Assembly (NCBI GenBank): GCA_009731375.1
Contig: BJOX01000192.1
Coordinates: forward strand, 757,233 to 793,887
Direction of reading: 5' to 3'
DNA: 36,655 nt
Source: Paulinella micropora
Taxonomy: Eukaryota > Cercozoa > Imbricatea > Euglyphida
Shown here: positions 10,469 to 17,649 of the stretch, in pieces
How positions within the stretch are numbered: the first letter of the stretch is position 1
How the letters are laid out: each line of letters opens with the position of its first letter
Program-made: the position numbers and the translations under genes
The notes under the pieces: generated by a model
The model's database searches: none
Seen by the model: the letters and a program-made list of their open reading frames with translations, nothing else
What the model was told of the DNA's origin: nothing

Positions 10469-11112
10469 ATAGCTGACAATGTCCTTGCTCCTGCCCACTG
10501 TTTTAAGTTATATACTTTACATATTCTGGTTGGTCAGGAGCTTGTGGCGCAGGAGGATTGCAACCACGGCTGTCTCTACAATGTCTTGACAGACCCGGCC
10601 GAGACACACAACCTCAACAAGAGCACGTAATAATGATATATCCATCAATCTATCTATCCTACACGCATGCCCTTCTTTCCTTGCTTTCTGCGTCTATCCA
10701 TCAACCTATTTATCTATTTATATTGTCTATCTTCATAGCGACGCGGAGATCCAGGAAATCTACCATCTCATCTATCTATCTACATTGTCTATTTCTCGAT
10801 AGCGACCCGGCGATCCAGGCAATCTACCATTTGATGATCGAAAAGCTGGCTGAGTTCAACACCACTCTGTTTGCCCCGCTTCGCGGCGACTTAGTCCAAC
10901 AGGCCTGTGACACCTGGATCGGCAACCGCAGCAGGTGTCTGTCTGTCTGTCTTTCTGGTAGATAGATAGATAGATACATATCTTTTGCACTGGGAGCGAT
11001 GCGTTGGCTTCGATTACATGGTATATTTATGTTGCATGTAATGTATGTATGTGTGTGACTGCGATCCAGGTACTACGGGCCTTTCGTAGACGTCGCAGAT
11101 TTCTACACCCCG
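1145..11112 (+). CDS. Arylsulfatase (type I, formylglycine-dependent; ARSB-like), 22 exons, 5' incomplete
   Basis: Hydrolyses sulfate esters; family members use a formylglycine made from the Cys of CxPSR and a bound Ca2+. I joined exons by GT-AG sites and phase: 1145-1221, 1671-1750, 2993-3030, 3158-3193, 3257-3292, 3791-3888, 4565-4641, 4895-4986, 5161-5221, 5595-5654, 6155-6240, 6539-6615, 7080-7161, 7540-7695, 7864-7902, 9350-9439, 10133-10177, 10248-10291, 10538-10626, 10803-10934, 11070-11112 and possibly later ones. All junction phases match, with no stop in the joined frame. Motifs in order: CGPSRSSLQSGR, GKWDAGM, GYDEWYGYY, FHLLHSPLQVP, ASDNGG, FEGGIR, YKLVTG, CLYNVLTDPAE. This order and spacing is that of animal/algal ARSB-like sulfatases. 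The N-terminal strand with the first metal aspartates is missing, as is any signal peptide. If the last exon is not spliced, the frame reads through 17 more codons to TAA at 11161-11163. Substrate is not predictable; a secreted or lysosomal enzyme is usual for the family. Confidence 0.92.
1999..2310. mobile_element. MITE-like inverted-repeat element in the sulfatase intron
   Basis: AGGGTGCGGACTCG at 1999-2012 is repeated inverted as CGAGTCCGCACCCT at 2297-2310. The element is 312 bp, AT-rich inside, has no coding potential and is flanked by TA-rich sequence. It lies within the intron between the exons at 1671-1750 and 2993-3030. Confidence 0.75.
2413..2910 (+). pseudogene. Five tandem decoy copies of a sulfatase exon
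   Basis: The 38-nt exon used at 2993-3030 (frame RYMTGFAEKLRDVG) is preceded by copies starting at 2413, 2522, 2683, 2773 and 2873. Each follows a CTAG acceptor, and the last three also share an ATCCATCTAG lead-in. The two oldest-looking copies have diverged: 2413 reads YLTDFANRLHEAI, and 2522 has lost 2 nt and is frameshifted. Copies 2683, 2773 and 2873 are nearly identical to the real exon but lack a GT donor; they read GTAGGCTA instead. Copies are separated by TA/GTAT microsatellite. They are probably unused, but alternative splicing is not excluded. Confidence 0.85.
2993..3888 (+). CDS. Sulfatase exons: GKWD motif and substrate-pocket region
   Basis: Four exons. 2993-3030 reads RYMTGFAEKLRDVG, phase 2 to 1, donor GTAG|GTATGC. 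3158-3193 reads YVTRSVGKWDA, phase 1 to 1. 3257-3292 reads GMATPDHVPSGR, phase 1 to 1. 3791-3888 reads GYDEWYGYYQHANDYW then SKTTGITSTGEIDNCLG, phase 1 to 0. GKWD corresponds to the GKWH active-site strand of sulfatases, with Asp where His is common. Two introns are short GTAT microsatellites (3031-3157, 3194-3256). The third (3293-3790) carries an unidentified interspersed sequence. Confidence 0.9.
3310..3765. repeat. Unidentified interspersed sequence within a sulfatase intron
   Basis: About 450 bp of moderate-GC sequence lies between TATC arrays. Its last part, AGCTATGCCACGCC followed by ATTAAACATA (about 3732-3758), recurs in the opposite orientation at about 32404-32437, which marks it as part of a dispersed repeat. 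No convincing coding potential. Confidence 0.4.
3941..4105. repeat. GTA/GCA trinucleotide array
   Basis: Imperfect AGT/AGC/AAT trinucleotide repeats in the intron 3889-4564. Similar arrays occur at about 5242-5350 (GTA, then ACA, then GCA, then GTA). Confidence 0.85.
4169..4388. mobile_element. MITE-like element with about 55-bp terminal inverted repeats
   Basis: AACCCTTATCCTGTCATGAG at the left end and its inverted counterpart CTCATGACAGCATAAGGGTT at the right end (4369-4388) extend inward to about 55 bp with few mismatches. The inside is a roughly 75-bp duplication built on TGTGTCCCTGAATCACAACC. It lies in the sulfatase intron 3889-4564; a GATA array follows at about 4424-4482. Confidence 0.8.
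4565..5654 (+). CDS. Sulfatase exons: central domain with the HxxHSP motif
   Basis: 4565-4641 reads DFFYDLAQKNATYSGGVTDE then RELGA (phase 0 to 2). 4895-4986 reads CSNSTSDDPECYIEHLF then KTKALAQLDAFDP (2 to 1). 5161-5221 reads DPLLMFFSFHLLHSPLQVP (1 to 2). 5595-5654 reads RSYLSRIDELVYPYVFDNAQ (2 to 2). FHLLHSPLQVP corresponds to the His-containing strand that contacts the sulfate in ARSB-type enzymes. The 4641 donor (GCATG|GTCCTG) was chosen because it alone keeps the frame into the next exon. Confidence 0.9.
5400..5604. repeat. Tandem duplication spanning an intron/exon acceptor
   Basis: A unit of about 65 bp, TCTACGCCACCACCGC...CTCTTTGCTAACCATGC..., occurs at about 5469-5531 and again at about 5532-5600, with a decayed third copy from about 5405. 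The copy at 5525-5534 repeats CTAGGTCTTA, the acceptor plus first nucleotides of the true exon at 5595. Confidence 0.8.
5655..6154. repeat. GATA array and variants in a sulfatase intron
   Basis: The intron opens GTCGATAGATAG and runs through pure GATA to about 5714, then GAGATA variants to about 5790. The rest is low-complexity GTAT/TATC with no recognisable element. Confidence 0.85.
6155..7161 (+). CDS. Sulfatase exons: SDNGG metal site and GGKYTDFEGG strand
   Basis: 6155-6240 reads RLYAAMTLYMDDTVNALI then SKYREKGMWK (phase 2 to 1). 6539-6615 reads DTLVVFASDNGGPIYINAS then ANNWPLK (1 to 0). 7080-7161 reads GGKYTDFEGGIRINSFVSGG then YIPKNRR (0 to 1). SDNGG carries the Asp-Asn pair that binds the metal in this family. 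K(Y/W)T.(W/F)EGG(I/V)R is a second family hallmark. The intron 6616-7079 contains a hairpin element and a decayed MITE copy. Confidence 0.93.
6647..6786. mobile_element. Near-palindromic hairpin element
   Basis: AAAAGCAT...GCCAATTACCTAGGTAATTA is mirrored by TAATTACCTAGGTAATTGGC...ATGCTTTT. The arms are about 65 bp and meet at CCCGGGAAAATTCCCTGAAT. A foldback or MITE-like element in the intron 6616-7079. Each arm also contains the small palindrome AATTACCTAGGTAATT. Confidence 0.75.
6788..7022. mobile_element. Decayed relative of the AGAAGTTCC MITE family
   Basis: Shares with the element at 30253-30463 the order GAAGTTC..., CTTCGTTCTCAGCC, GGCTCGTT.(G)AAAG(T/C)TCTCATC, and (T)TAAGAA. It is interrupted by a GAA-rich purine run at about 6928-6967. 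Similarity was judged by eye. Confidence 0.45.
7213..7311 (+). pseudogene. Partial copies of the 3' end of the preceding sulfatase exon
   Basis: The exon ending at 7161 finishes GAGCGGGGGTTACATCCCC...CGCAGAG|GT. Two partial copies follow in the intron after TATATATGAGCGGG: a short one at about 7216-7232 and a longer one at 7278-7310 (GAGCGGGCCTCGAGCATCCC then CGAGAACCGCAG|GTGTTT), which keeps a GT donor. They appear to be duplicated exon ends. Confidence 0.6.
7540..9439 (+). CDS. Sulfatase exons: C-terminal half of the catalytic domain
   Basis: 7540-7695 reads GTVYEGVVSVSDWYGIFCEL, AGADPTDYKAMAANAKYGN, then LGIPLLPPVDSLP (phase 1 to 1). 7864-7902 reads GIWNKIISGNPNT (1 to 1). 9350-9439 reads GREFLYISANALLMFPYKLV then TGKQEYASWQ (1 to 1). 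The middle exon matches the VDSLDMWPLLSG region of the family, and YKLVTG the late strand of ARSB-type enzymes. The intron 7903-9349 contains a nested DNA element and the assembly gap. Confidence 0.9.
7922..9330. mobile_element. Composite DNA element with outer TIR TAAGGGGTGTAACAAA
   Basis: TAAGGGGTGTAACAAA at 7922-7937 is mirrored by TTTGTTACACCCCTTA at 9315-9330, with weaker match inward. The inside holds a GATA array (about 7955-8085), a second inverted-repeat family (about 8118-8353, with arms sharing GCACAGC...CCACAGAT...CTCGCTCTC), another copy of that family at about 9195-9270, G homopolymers and a 473-bp gap (8710-9182). No transposase is seen, though the gap could hide sequence. Confidence 0.6.
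8710..9182. other. Assembly gap flanked by poly-G
   Basis: N run bounded by G homopolymers on both sides (about 8679-8709 and 9183-9210). Confidence 0.99.
9507..9555 (+). pseudogene. Decoy copy of the sulfatase exon used at 10133-10177
   Basis: After the acceptor ATCCAG it reads GDPELFTHCSCVSTQG in the phase of the upstream exon. The real exon reads GELFPNCSSVLTQSP. The copy lacks a GT donor at the equivalent place (ACCCAGGGCTGC), so it is probably not spliced as such. Confidence 0.7.
9663..9880. repeat. Duplicated roughly 215-bp segment, copy 1
   Basis: Starts TTGGACTAACGGCTTCC and ends GCGACATCTCATC before a TATC array. A near-identical copy is at 28681-28894, differing by a few substitutions and single-base indels. 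No coding potential is evident. In both places a TATC array adjoins the right end. Confidence 0.9.
10062..10132. repeat. (CT)n array forming the polypyrimidine tract of an exon
   Basis: About 70 nt of CT dinucleotides end directly in the AG acceptor of the exon at 10133, so the microsatellite itself is the polypyrimidine tract. Confidence 0.85.
10133..11112 (+). CDS. Sulfatase C-terminal exons
   Basis: 10133-10177 reads GELFPNCSSVLTQSP (phase 1 to 1). 10248-10291 reads GNDLYVYGKKISYPE (1 to 0). 10538-10626 reads ELVAQEDCNHGCLYNVL then TDPAETHNLNKS (0 to 2). 10803-10934 reads TDPAIQAIYHLMIEKLAEF, NTTLFAPLRGDLVQQACD, then TWIGNRS (2 to 2). 11070-11112 reads RYYGPFVDVADFYTP (2 to 0). CLYNVLTDPAE matches the family hallmark C(L/I)(F/Y)(D/N)V..DP.E near the C-terminus. 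Introns hold GATA arrays (about 10294-10353), TATC (about 10431-10468) and a decoy copy of the 10803 exon. Confidence 0.9.
10739..10772 (+). pseudogene. Decoy copy of the start of the sulfatase exon at 10803
   Basis: After ATAG it reads CGACGCGGAGATCCAGGAAA then TCTACCATCTCATC and dissolves into TATC repeats. The real exon starts CGACCCGGCGATCCAGGCAA then TCTACCATTTGATGATC. The copy includes the acceptor but not the rest of the exon. Confidence 0.8.
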
Positions 11113-11169
11113 GTACCATATTTTATCGGTCACCTCCATCAAATGTGGTCAGGTTACCGATAAAACTCA

Positions 11170-11245
11170 TTATGCGGCGAGCCGAATTTGGCGTGTTTTG
11201 CGGGCTCGCCGGCAAAACACCTCACATTTGTGGCTAACCGCATAA
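11170..11245. mobile_element. Short hairpin element
   Basis: TTATGCGGCGAGCC...GGTGTTTTGC-type arms: the left end TTATGCGG...GTGTTTTGC is mirrored by GCAAAACACC...CCGCATAA around a GGGCTCGCCG centre. About 76 bp, immediately after the last sulfatase exon or its read-through stop. Confidence 0.6.
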
Positions 11246-11410
11246 TATACTAACATACCATATCCAGACTTACACATGTTAAATCCGTGCATGTATACAT
11301 ACGTGAGCATATGCTTCACATATCTATCTATCAGCGAAGAGGCGTGGGTGCGTGCATAGCACGTTACGTACATCACATACAAGTGCACAGACATACATGC
11401 ATATATATAG

Positions 11411-12036
11411 GTGACCTCCACACCTGGCACCCCTGAAATCGAGTGGGAACGTGCAACGCGCTGGGTATTAACTATTACTTCTGCTCCTGCTTCTACTACT
11501 GCTGCTCCTACTGCTCTGCTACTGCTGCTACTACTGCTGCTGGTGCTGATAGGTGGCTGTGCTCAACCAGCCTAACAACCAAGACGCCATCTACGAGATC
11601 GCCAAAGTACGCCTCCATGCTCTGCATATAAGTATAATAAATATACAGCTTACATATATATATATATATATTTACAATGATATTATATATTATGCGTCTA
11701 TGTATAGAGAACGCCGTCCTAGCTCGGCCTTGCACATCGCTGATATAGACAAAACGTTTTCTTCTTTTTTCCACTTATCCTGAGATTTTTCTGATGTCCC
11801 TGATTTTTTTATCAGACAGCCTTTTACAAATCCCCCCTCCCTCCTCCAGGACCTCTCACGCATATACGTACGCGACAGACATATAGTAGATAACATGGCG
11901 CGCGCATACACAGTGTCACCTAACCTACATGCACGGGCATTTCACTCCCCCCCCNNNNNNNNNNGGTGTCCTTAACTTTCAAATTTACAATAGTTGCACG
12001 TGGGACATCAATAGCGGTCAACACGAGGGCTCGGTA

Positions 12037-12070
<34 letters not shown>

Positions 12071-14651
12071 TCTCTCTCTTCGATCATCTTGCCGCCCTCG
12101 CCCGTGCCGCCGCCGCTGCTGCCGCCGCTCTCTCTCTCTTATCTCTCGATTCTACTTATCTGTTACCTGTATCTATCTATTCATATCTGTATATTTAGCT
12201 ATCTTATCTATCTACCTATCTAAGCACATACATCCCCATATCCGCATATAGCACACACATACACTCGCAAAAGCTTTTTCTTGTTTCCCCCCCCCCCCCC
12301 CCCCCCCTTTTTTTTTNNNNNNNNNNGGAATATTGAAACCGAGAGAAAGAAGATAGAAAAGAGAGAAAACAGGCTCAAAACATACAGGGAACAAAATTAG
12401 AACAACCACATAAATGAAAGCAAGAGAGAGAGAGAGAGAGATAAAGAAAACAGACATATAAGAAACTAAAGTCAATGAATCGGGTTCGAAAGGTGGAATA
12501 CTGAAAGCGAGCGAGCGAAAGAAAGAAAAAATAAGAGAGGCGCAATGCAAGTAAGAGAGTAAACAACAAAAAAACCCAAGCCAGAGGCAAGTGAGACACG
12601 TGGCAAAGAGGGAAAGCGCAGAAGTCAGACAAAACCAACAAAGGGCGCAAGTGAGATCTATTCACAGTCAGTGAGACAGCCCTTAAGGATTCTGCAGTCC
12701 TTAACGTCGTACACTTACACCAAGGGTTTGTCATAGGGAGGGTGAGTGCAGAGGTTATTAGGCTCGACGTGGCCCAAGCCCGACAAGCTTTGAGACATGC
12801 AGCCCCAGGCCAGTCGAGCCTAACCGCTCCGCATTCATCCCCGCTCTCACACAAGCAGAAGAAATCCTTACATGCCAGGCAAAACAGCAAGAGCAAGTAT
12901 GCAAGCAAGCAAAGTAGCCGGCACCGCAGGCAAACAAGTAGAAACTTAGATACAAAATGGGAAAGGATAAAAAGAAACAGAATAAGAGTGAGAGAACAAA
13001 GAGAAGGGTGCAAAAAAAGAGACAAGAATAAAACCTTTCGATTAATATATATATGCATAGTACATATGTGTATGAAGAGTGAGAGAAAAGATGCGAACAG
13101 TGTGGGACTCGGTTTAAAACCATACCCACTAAAAATAAAAAAGCCCCCCCCCCCCCCCCCCCCCCACCCCNNNNNNNNNNAAAATCAGTGGGGAAAAGGC
13201 GACCCAAAAAAATGCATTAGCGCGAACTCCAGAATGGAACAGAATGCCCCCAAGTGAGAAGGAAGAAAGAGAGAGAGAAAATTCTAAGAATTTTCAAAAG
13301 AATCAAGACAGAAGGCAATTAGCAGTTAGCAAAGGGGAACAGTCTAAGAATTTTCAAAAGAATCAAGATAAGCAGTTAGCAAAGGGGAACAGTCAAAAAG
13401 GAGTCAAAGTCAAGGACGCCACTAAATCAACGAGAACTTTGAGTGGGATGTGTCCACCAGCTTGAGAGAGGATGCGATGCCTCACGATAGAAATCCTATT
13501 GATTTGAGGTGGTAACGTCGCGTTGGTGAAGAGTAAGGAAGGTCTGGATGCGGACATGAACTGACGCTCACGCGATCCAACATAGCACGCATCAATAATT
13601 GAACCTAGCGAGCTCAAACACCATGAGGCATTTGATACGCCGCCCATGTGAGCCTGAAGGATATAAAGACGGGAGAAAAGAAAGAGGCAGTCTTGTCCAG
13701 GTAATTTATGACGTGACAATCCCGTCTGCCTAACACACGAAAACCAGTGAGCGCAAACGGAGTAAAAGAGACACTCCATTTATGGGACGATCGGGGCCGT
13801 GCTTTGCCGACTGCGAAGGTTGCCTAGTTCGCACGGCATACATAGGATCATGCAACGAACGATTGACATATGTGCGATGTAAAGGCTTGACAAGAGAAAC
13901 AATCCGTATCGACCTGCACAATATTAGTGTCAGTAGCACAAGAAGGATAGATAACAAGGTTGATACGGCGATGCTCATGCTGATAGAAGTGCGGCTCTCT
14001 TCAGCAAGGAATACCTACAGTAAGTTTAGAGTCCCTGTACATAGCAGTCAGAATACAGTCGTGCTTGAGAGTCATCAGAGCAGCGCAAAGACAAACAGTC
14101 CATGTCAGCATACATACATACATACATACATATACATGCAAGCATACATACATACATACATATGTTTATTATGGTTACAGGGTAGCTTTGAAAACCCTCT
14201 AGATTGAAATCTGGGTTTTCTACATATGTATGTACATACATACATACATACATGCACTTCAAGGCTAGAAGGTCAAGAGAAAAAAGTGCCACACCTGAAG
14301 CAACTGATAGGTCGAAAGGAGAGAGAGACGGAAGGACAAGAAGGATCAGATATAACGGAGAAAGGACTAGGGATAGGGAAAGATGAGACGAGTAAGCAGA
14401 CTTTTTTTTTTTTTTTTTTTTTCCAGTGATCCGTCTATCGACTATCTGTCGGCTATGTTATTATACATATTTGTAACCTACATACCTACCTACCTCGATA
14501 TATCTACACTACGTAGTGCTATCTACTTTCTTTCCTTCTGCATCTTTGCCTGTATGTATGCTCTGAGACTCGCTCTTGTGGTTCTAGGTGGTGTTCGGAC
14601 AGTCGCAGGAGCTGCAGGCCACATGGGCCATACAGGCTGGAATCTGCTTAG
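11411..14651 (+). CDS. Three phase-compatible exons, possible C-terminal extension of the sulfatase
   Basis: 11411-11464 (54 nt, after ATATATAG) reads VTSTPGTPEIEWERATRW. 11553-11606 (54 nt) reads VAVLNQPNNQDAIYEIAK. 14588-14651 (64 nt) reads VVFGQSQELQATWAIQAG then ICL and ends in phase 1. All have AG|...|GT borders and keep the frame left by the exon ending at 11112. I do not recognise the sequence as a domain. It could be a C-terminal extension of the sulfatase or part of a neighbouring gene; if the sulfatase stops at TAA 11161-11163 instead, these belong elsewhere. Confidence 0.5.
11607..14587. other. Long intron-like stretch of low-complexity and unclassified sequence
   Basis: Contains TA and CT runs, three 10-N scaffold gaps beside C/T homopolymers (11955-11964, 12317-12326, 13171-13180), a GA-rich block at about 12330-12560, and a tandem unit TCTAAGAATTTTCAAAAGAA plus GCAGTTAGCAAAGGGGAACA repeated twice (about 13282-13392). 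Unclassified mid-complexity sequence runs from about 12600-14100. A CATA block containing an inverted CATA/TATG pair lies at about 14108-14260. A T homopolymer is at 14401-14422. No gene is supported. Confidence 0.6.
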
Positions 14652-16563
14652 GTATATTACATGTATTAGTGTGGTTTATTTGTTTGTTTTGTTTTATTAA
14701 CCAATTAATTAAGTTCTTCATTTATGTATTTGTTTATTTCAATGCTTATTTACGCATCGCCCGCATAGTATTAGGTCGGAATCTGCTTGGGTGTTCCCTT
14801 TGCGCCTCTGTTTTTCTTTACTTTATGTTATATTTATGTATTTATTTATTTTATTTCAGACTTCTTGAAGCTATTGTGATGTGTGTGTTTGGTTTACGAG
14901 TTTTTTGTTATTTGTTTGTCTGTGGTTTAAAAGAAATGTCTCGCTTATCGTTTGTTTGTTTGTTTTTTTGTTCAAGATTCTGTGGATGTCTCTCCTTTCG
15001 TTCATTCTTTCGTTCTTCCTTTCGATTTTTCTTTCCTGCCGACTTTCTTGCTTTGCTTGCTTGCTCACTAAAGCTACTACCACTACAATTGCTACCACTG
15101 TCATTTCTACTTCCTGCTACTATTACTACTCCTACTACAGTTACTGTTACTACTACCTTCTGGATTCGAATTCACTTGTGTTCTTGTATCTTGCATCGTA
15201 TTACCCAAGTCATACATGCATTATTGGTATACATATACATAGATACGTACGTACAGACATACAAACTTAAACTGTGTATTGATTCATTGAATACATGACT
15301 GATGCTGCTACTATGTCACTGCTGCTGCTGCTGCTGTTATGACTGCTACCGATTGAATCAAGCACGAGACGTTGGCAAAAATGCGGCAAGTGTCCCGGGG
15401 CTTCACCGCAAAGAGCCCTAACGTTTCGGGGCCTTCGCCTCCCGTCTTACTTATTACTTTATAAATTGAAGAGGGAAAGTCGTGCAACTTTGATCTCATA
15501 GTTCTCCTTCAATGGAAGTGCTATGACAATTCAGCAGCCCTCATTTGAAAGCTCAGGTCAAGAGCTTTCTGCTGATGTGCTCAGCTTGTTCATTCTCAAA
15601 TGTTGATTGAGATAAACGAGTTCGTAGTTTGGCGGTTTTGACACTTGATGTCGTCGGTACTAATAGTATCAATGTCTTGTTGATATACTACGTGTAGGTG
15701 ACTTTTTCTGCAACCTCATCGCCCCCTTGAAACCGTTTTGCAAAATACCCGAGGGTGTATGTCAAAGAATTCCGTAACACGCAGTATTCCGTGGCCAGCG
15801 GTGAGTGAGTTAAAGTAAGTAAGACAAATAGAAGTGGCATGAAGGCAATCGAAGGACATAAAAGGCAAAAGAAGGGACGTAAAAGGCAATAGACGGTGCA
15901 TACAAGACAATAGAAGGGACATAAAGGGCAACAAGCATTTCATCGATCGGACACTGCTCAGGGCAAGAACTTTCACAGGGCATGCTCAAATTATTGCATC
16001 TCGAGTATGAAGTTACTCGAGAAAAATTAGCTTCAAAGTTGGACGATTGATTTTCGAATTAGTTTTCTTTGATACTTCAGTTTCAACTTGATTTATAGCA
16101 AGTATTCTCTTATAAAAATTCAAGTACAGTGGCAGTATTTTTAATATTTTTGTAAAATTAGATGTAATTAAACTACAGTTTTTGTGTACAATTAAGTGTC
16201 ATAAACAGCAAAGGGGCCCCCTACGCCAACCCCGCGCTGCCGACGTCGCGCGCTGGGTCGGCAGCGCGGGGTTGGCGTTGGGCCCCCCCCACTGCTTCGG
16301 GTACACATTCCCTGCGGGGCCAAACACCACTCGGTAGTAACTACATCTATTACATCTCGGCTCTGCCGGACCTGGGCCCGGACCAGAAATCTTATTCAGT
16401 TTGAAAACACTGCCCGCACATTTATGGCAATGATCCACAAATGTGGCGCTCCGCGGCCGGGTTAAGGGTTAATTTAACTGTAACATTTCGCAAAAATTAT
16501 GTATATTTTGCGGTCGTACGAAATATTATAGCCATCAGATCTAAACTGAATTATTAATAATTT
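14652..16563. other. Unclassified non-coding sequence with decayed repeats
   Basis: A T-rich ATTT/GTTT block runs to about 15060, then a CTA/CTG trinucleotide region to about 15340. About 15357-15440 holds a solitary relative of the roughly 80-bp minisatellite at 33.8-34.4 kb (inverted). About 15490-15700 is a diverged relative of the AGAAGTTCC MITE family, keeping TTTGAAAGCTC..GTCAAGAGCTTTCT. GC-rich foldback DNA lies at 16211-16290. No gene is supported. Confidence 0.5.
16224..16277. repeat. GC-rich inverted repeat with a 21-bp perfect stem
   Basis: CGCCAACCCCGCGCTGCCGA plus C at 16224-16244 is exactly mirrored at 16257-16277 across a 12-nt loop. Weaker pairing extends outward through GGGGCCC and GGCCCC. 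Confidence 0.9.
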
Positions 16564-16805
16564 TGTAATGCCCCCAACGATAGCTCGAAAAAAATCTGTA
16601 ATACAACCAAACACAGTCCTCAAGAATGAGAATGATGTCTCGTTGTATTAGGCTGAGCTCAGTGAAGCCAAAAAGGAAAACGGCAACAGACCAGGAATAA
16701 AATAGCATCAGGTCCAATCAGGACAAATAATACTGAAAAACAAGCTGGTGCACCTGTCACCAGGAAAAGGTACTTTTTACCGGCTATCCGGGGGTGATGC
16801 CTACA
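16564..16805 (-). repeat. 3' LTR of the retrotransposon
   Basis: 242 bp, direct copy of the LTR at 26964-27199 with four substitutions and a 6-bp insertion in the TATTAGGCTGAGCTCAG region. Confidence 0.95.
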
Positions 16806-16808
16806 GTA

Positions 16809-16817
16809 CCCCCTCCC
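16809..16817 (-). other. Candidate polypurine tract
   Basis: GGGAGGGGG on the - strand, separated from the 3' LTR by TAC. Its place just upstream of the 3' LTR fits the plus-strand primer of reverse transcription. Confidence 0.65.
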
Positions 16818-17649
16818 GATTTTATGACGGAAATAGCATTTTCGTCATACACCTTCTGATTTCTTTCTGCAAATAGTATGCGCTATGGAGTCATGCCACA
16901 CAGCGCATCGACCCACGGATAGACGCTAAAAGACGATAAATATATCCTCATACGGCACGTCAAAGCGGATTCTCTAGCCTTTCTTGTAAATTTTGAACTC
17001 CTTCCCCTCAATTTTTTTTTTTTTTCTTTTTTTTTTTTCGGCAGTATGTCAAGAACAAACGTACTATTAATAAAAAAAAAAGGCAACGTGGTGCTGTAGT
17101 ACGATTCCGCCTTTGATCTCCTTCTTCTTCTTATCATTATCATTATTATTATTATTATTCACAGGGAGATCGTAAGTACATTGTCTTTTTTAATGACATA
17201 CCCTTGTATAAGGCGGATATCCTATGATATAGTATTAGGGGGCCAGTCCTAATAGCTATATCCGAAGTCGAGGTGTATGTACCCGACCCTGCGATATACC
17301 GACACAAGTAGAGATTGACCGTGCTCAGGTACGACAGTATATAATCTATCGTAAAAAATAATTTAATGAAAGTTTCAGAGAACATTTCATTTTCGAGAAC
17401 ATCATCCCAGGACTTGGAAAGGGTCATACCCGGGAACACCATCGCTCAATACACTAGCGATCCCCGTATACGGTGTAGTATCATCGTCGATCGACCTTTC
17501 GCACTCGTATGTTGCGATCGAATGCCAAGTTATATCACTGAGTCTTTTTAATATTCATATTGATAACTGATGATGCATGATCAAATCATGATACGCCGTG
17601 GGCAATCAATCAGTTTATTTGAGACGCATAAAGAAAAATAGTTTCTTTG
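16818..17649 (-). other. Retrotransposon 3' untranslated region
   Basis: About 830 bp between the pol stop and the polypurine tract. An AATAAA lies on the - strand at 17614-17619, and an A-rich tract (on -) at about 17011-17039. Short frames only; no env-like or third ORF is evident. Confidence 0.6.

Noticed and set aside
12375-13257. Protein-coding gene in the GA-rich region
   Set aside because: The frames cross poly-C/poly-T scaffold gaps and have low-complexity composition with no domain; no splice-consistent exon set found.
17155-17551. Additional small genes at the 3' end of the retrotransposon (env or third ORF)
   Set aside because: Only short frames without signal peptide, transmembrane segment or recognisable motif; treated as 3' untranslated region.
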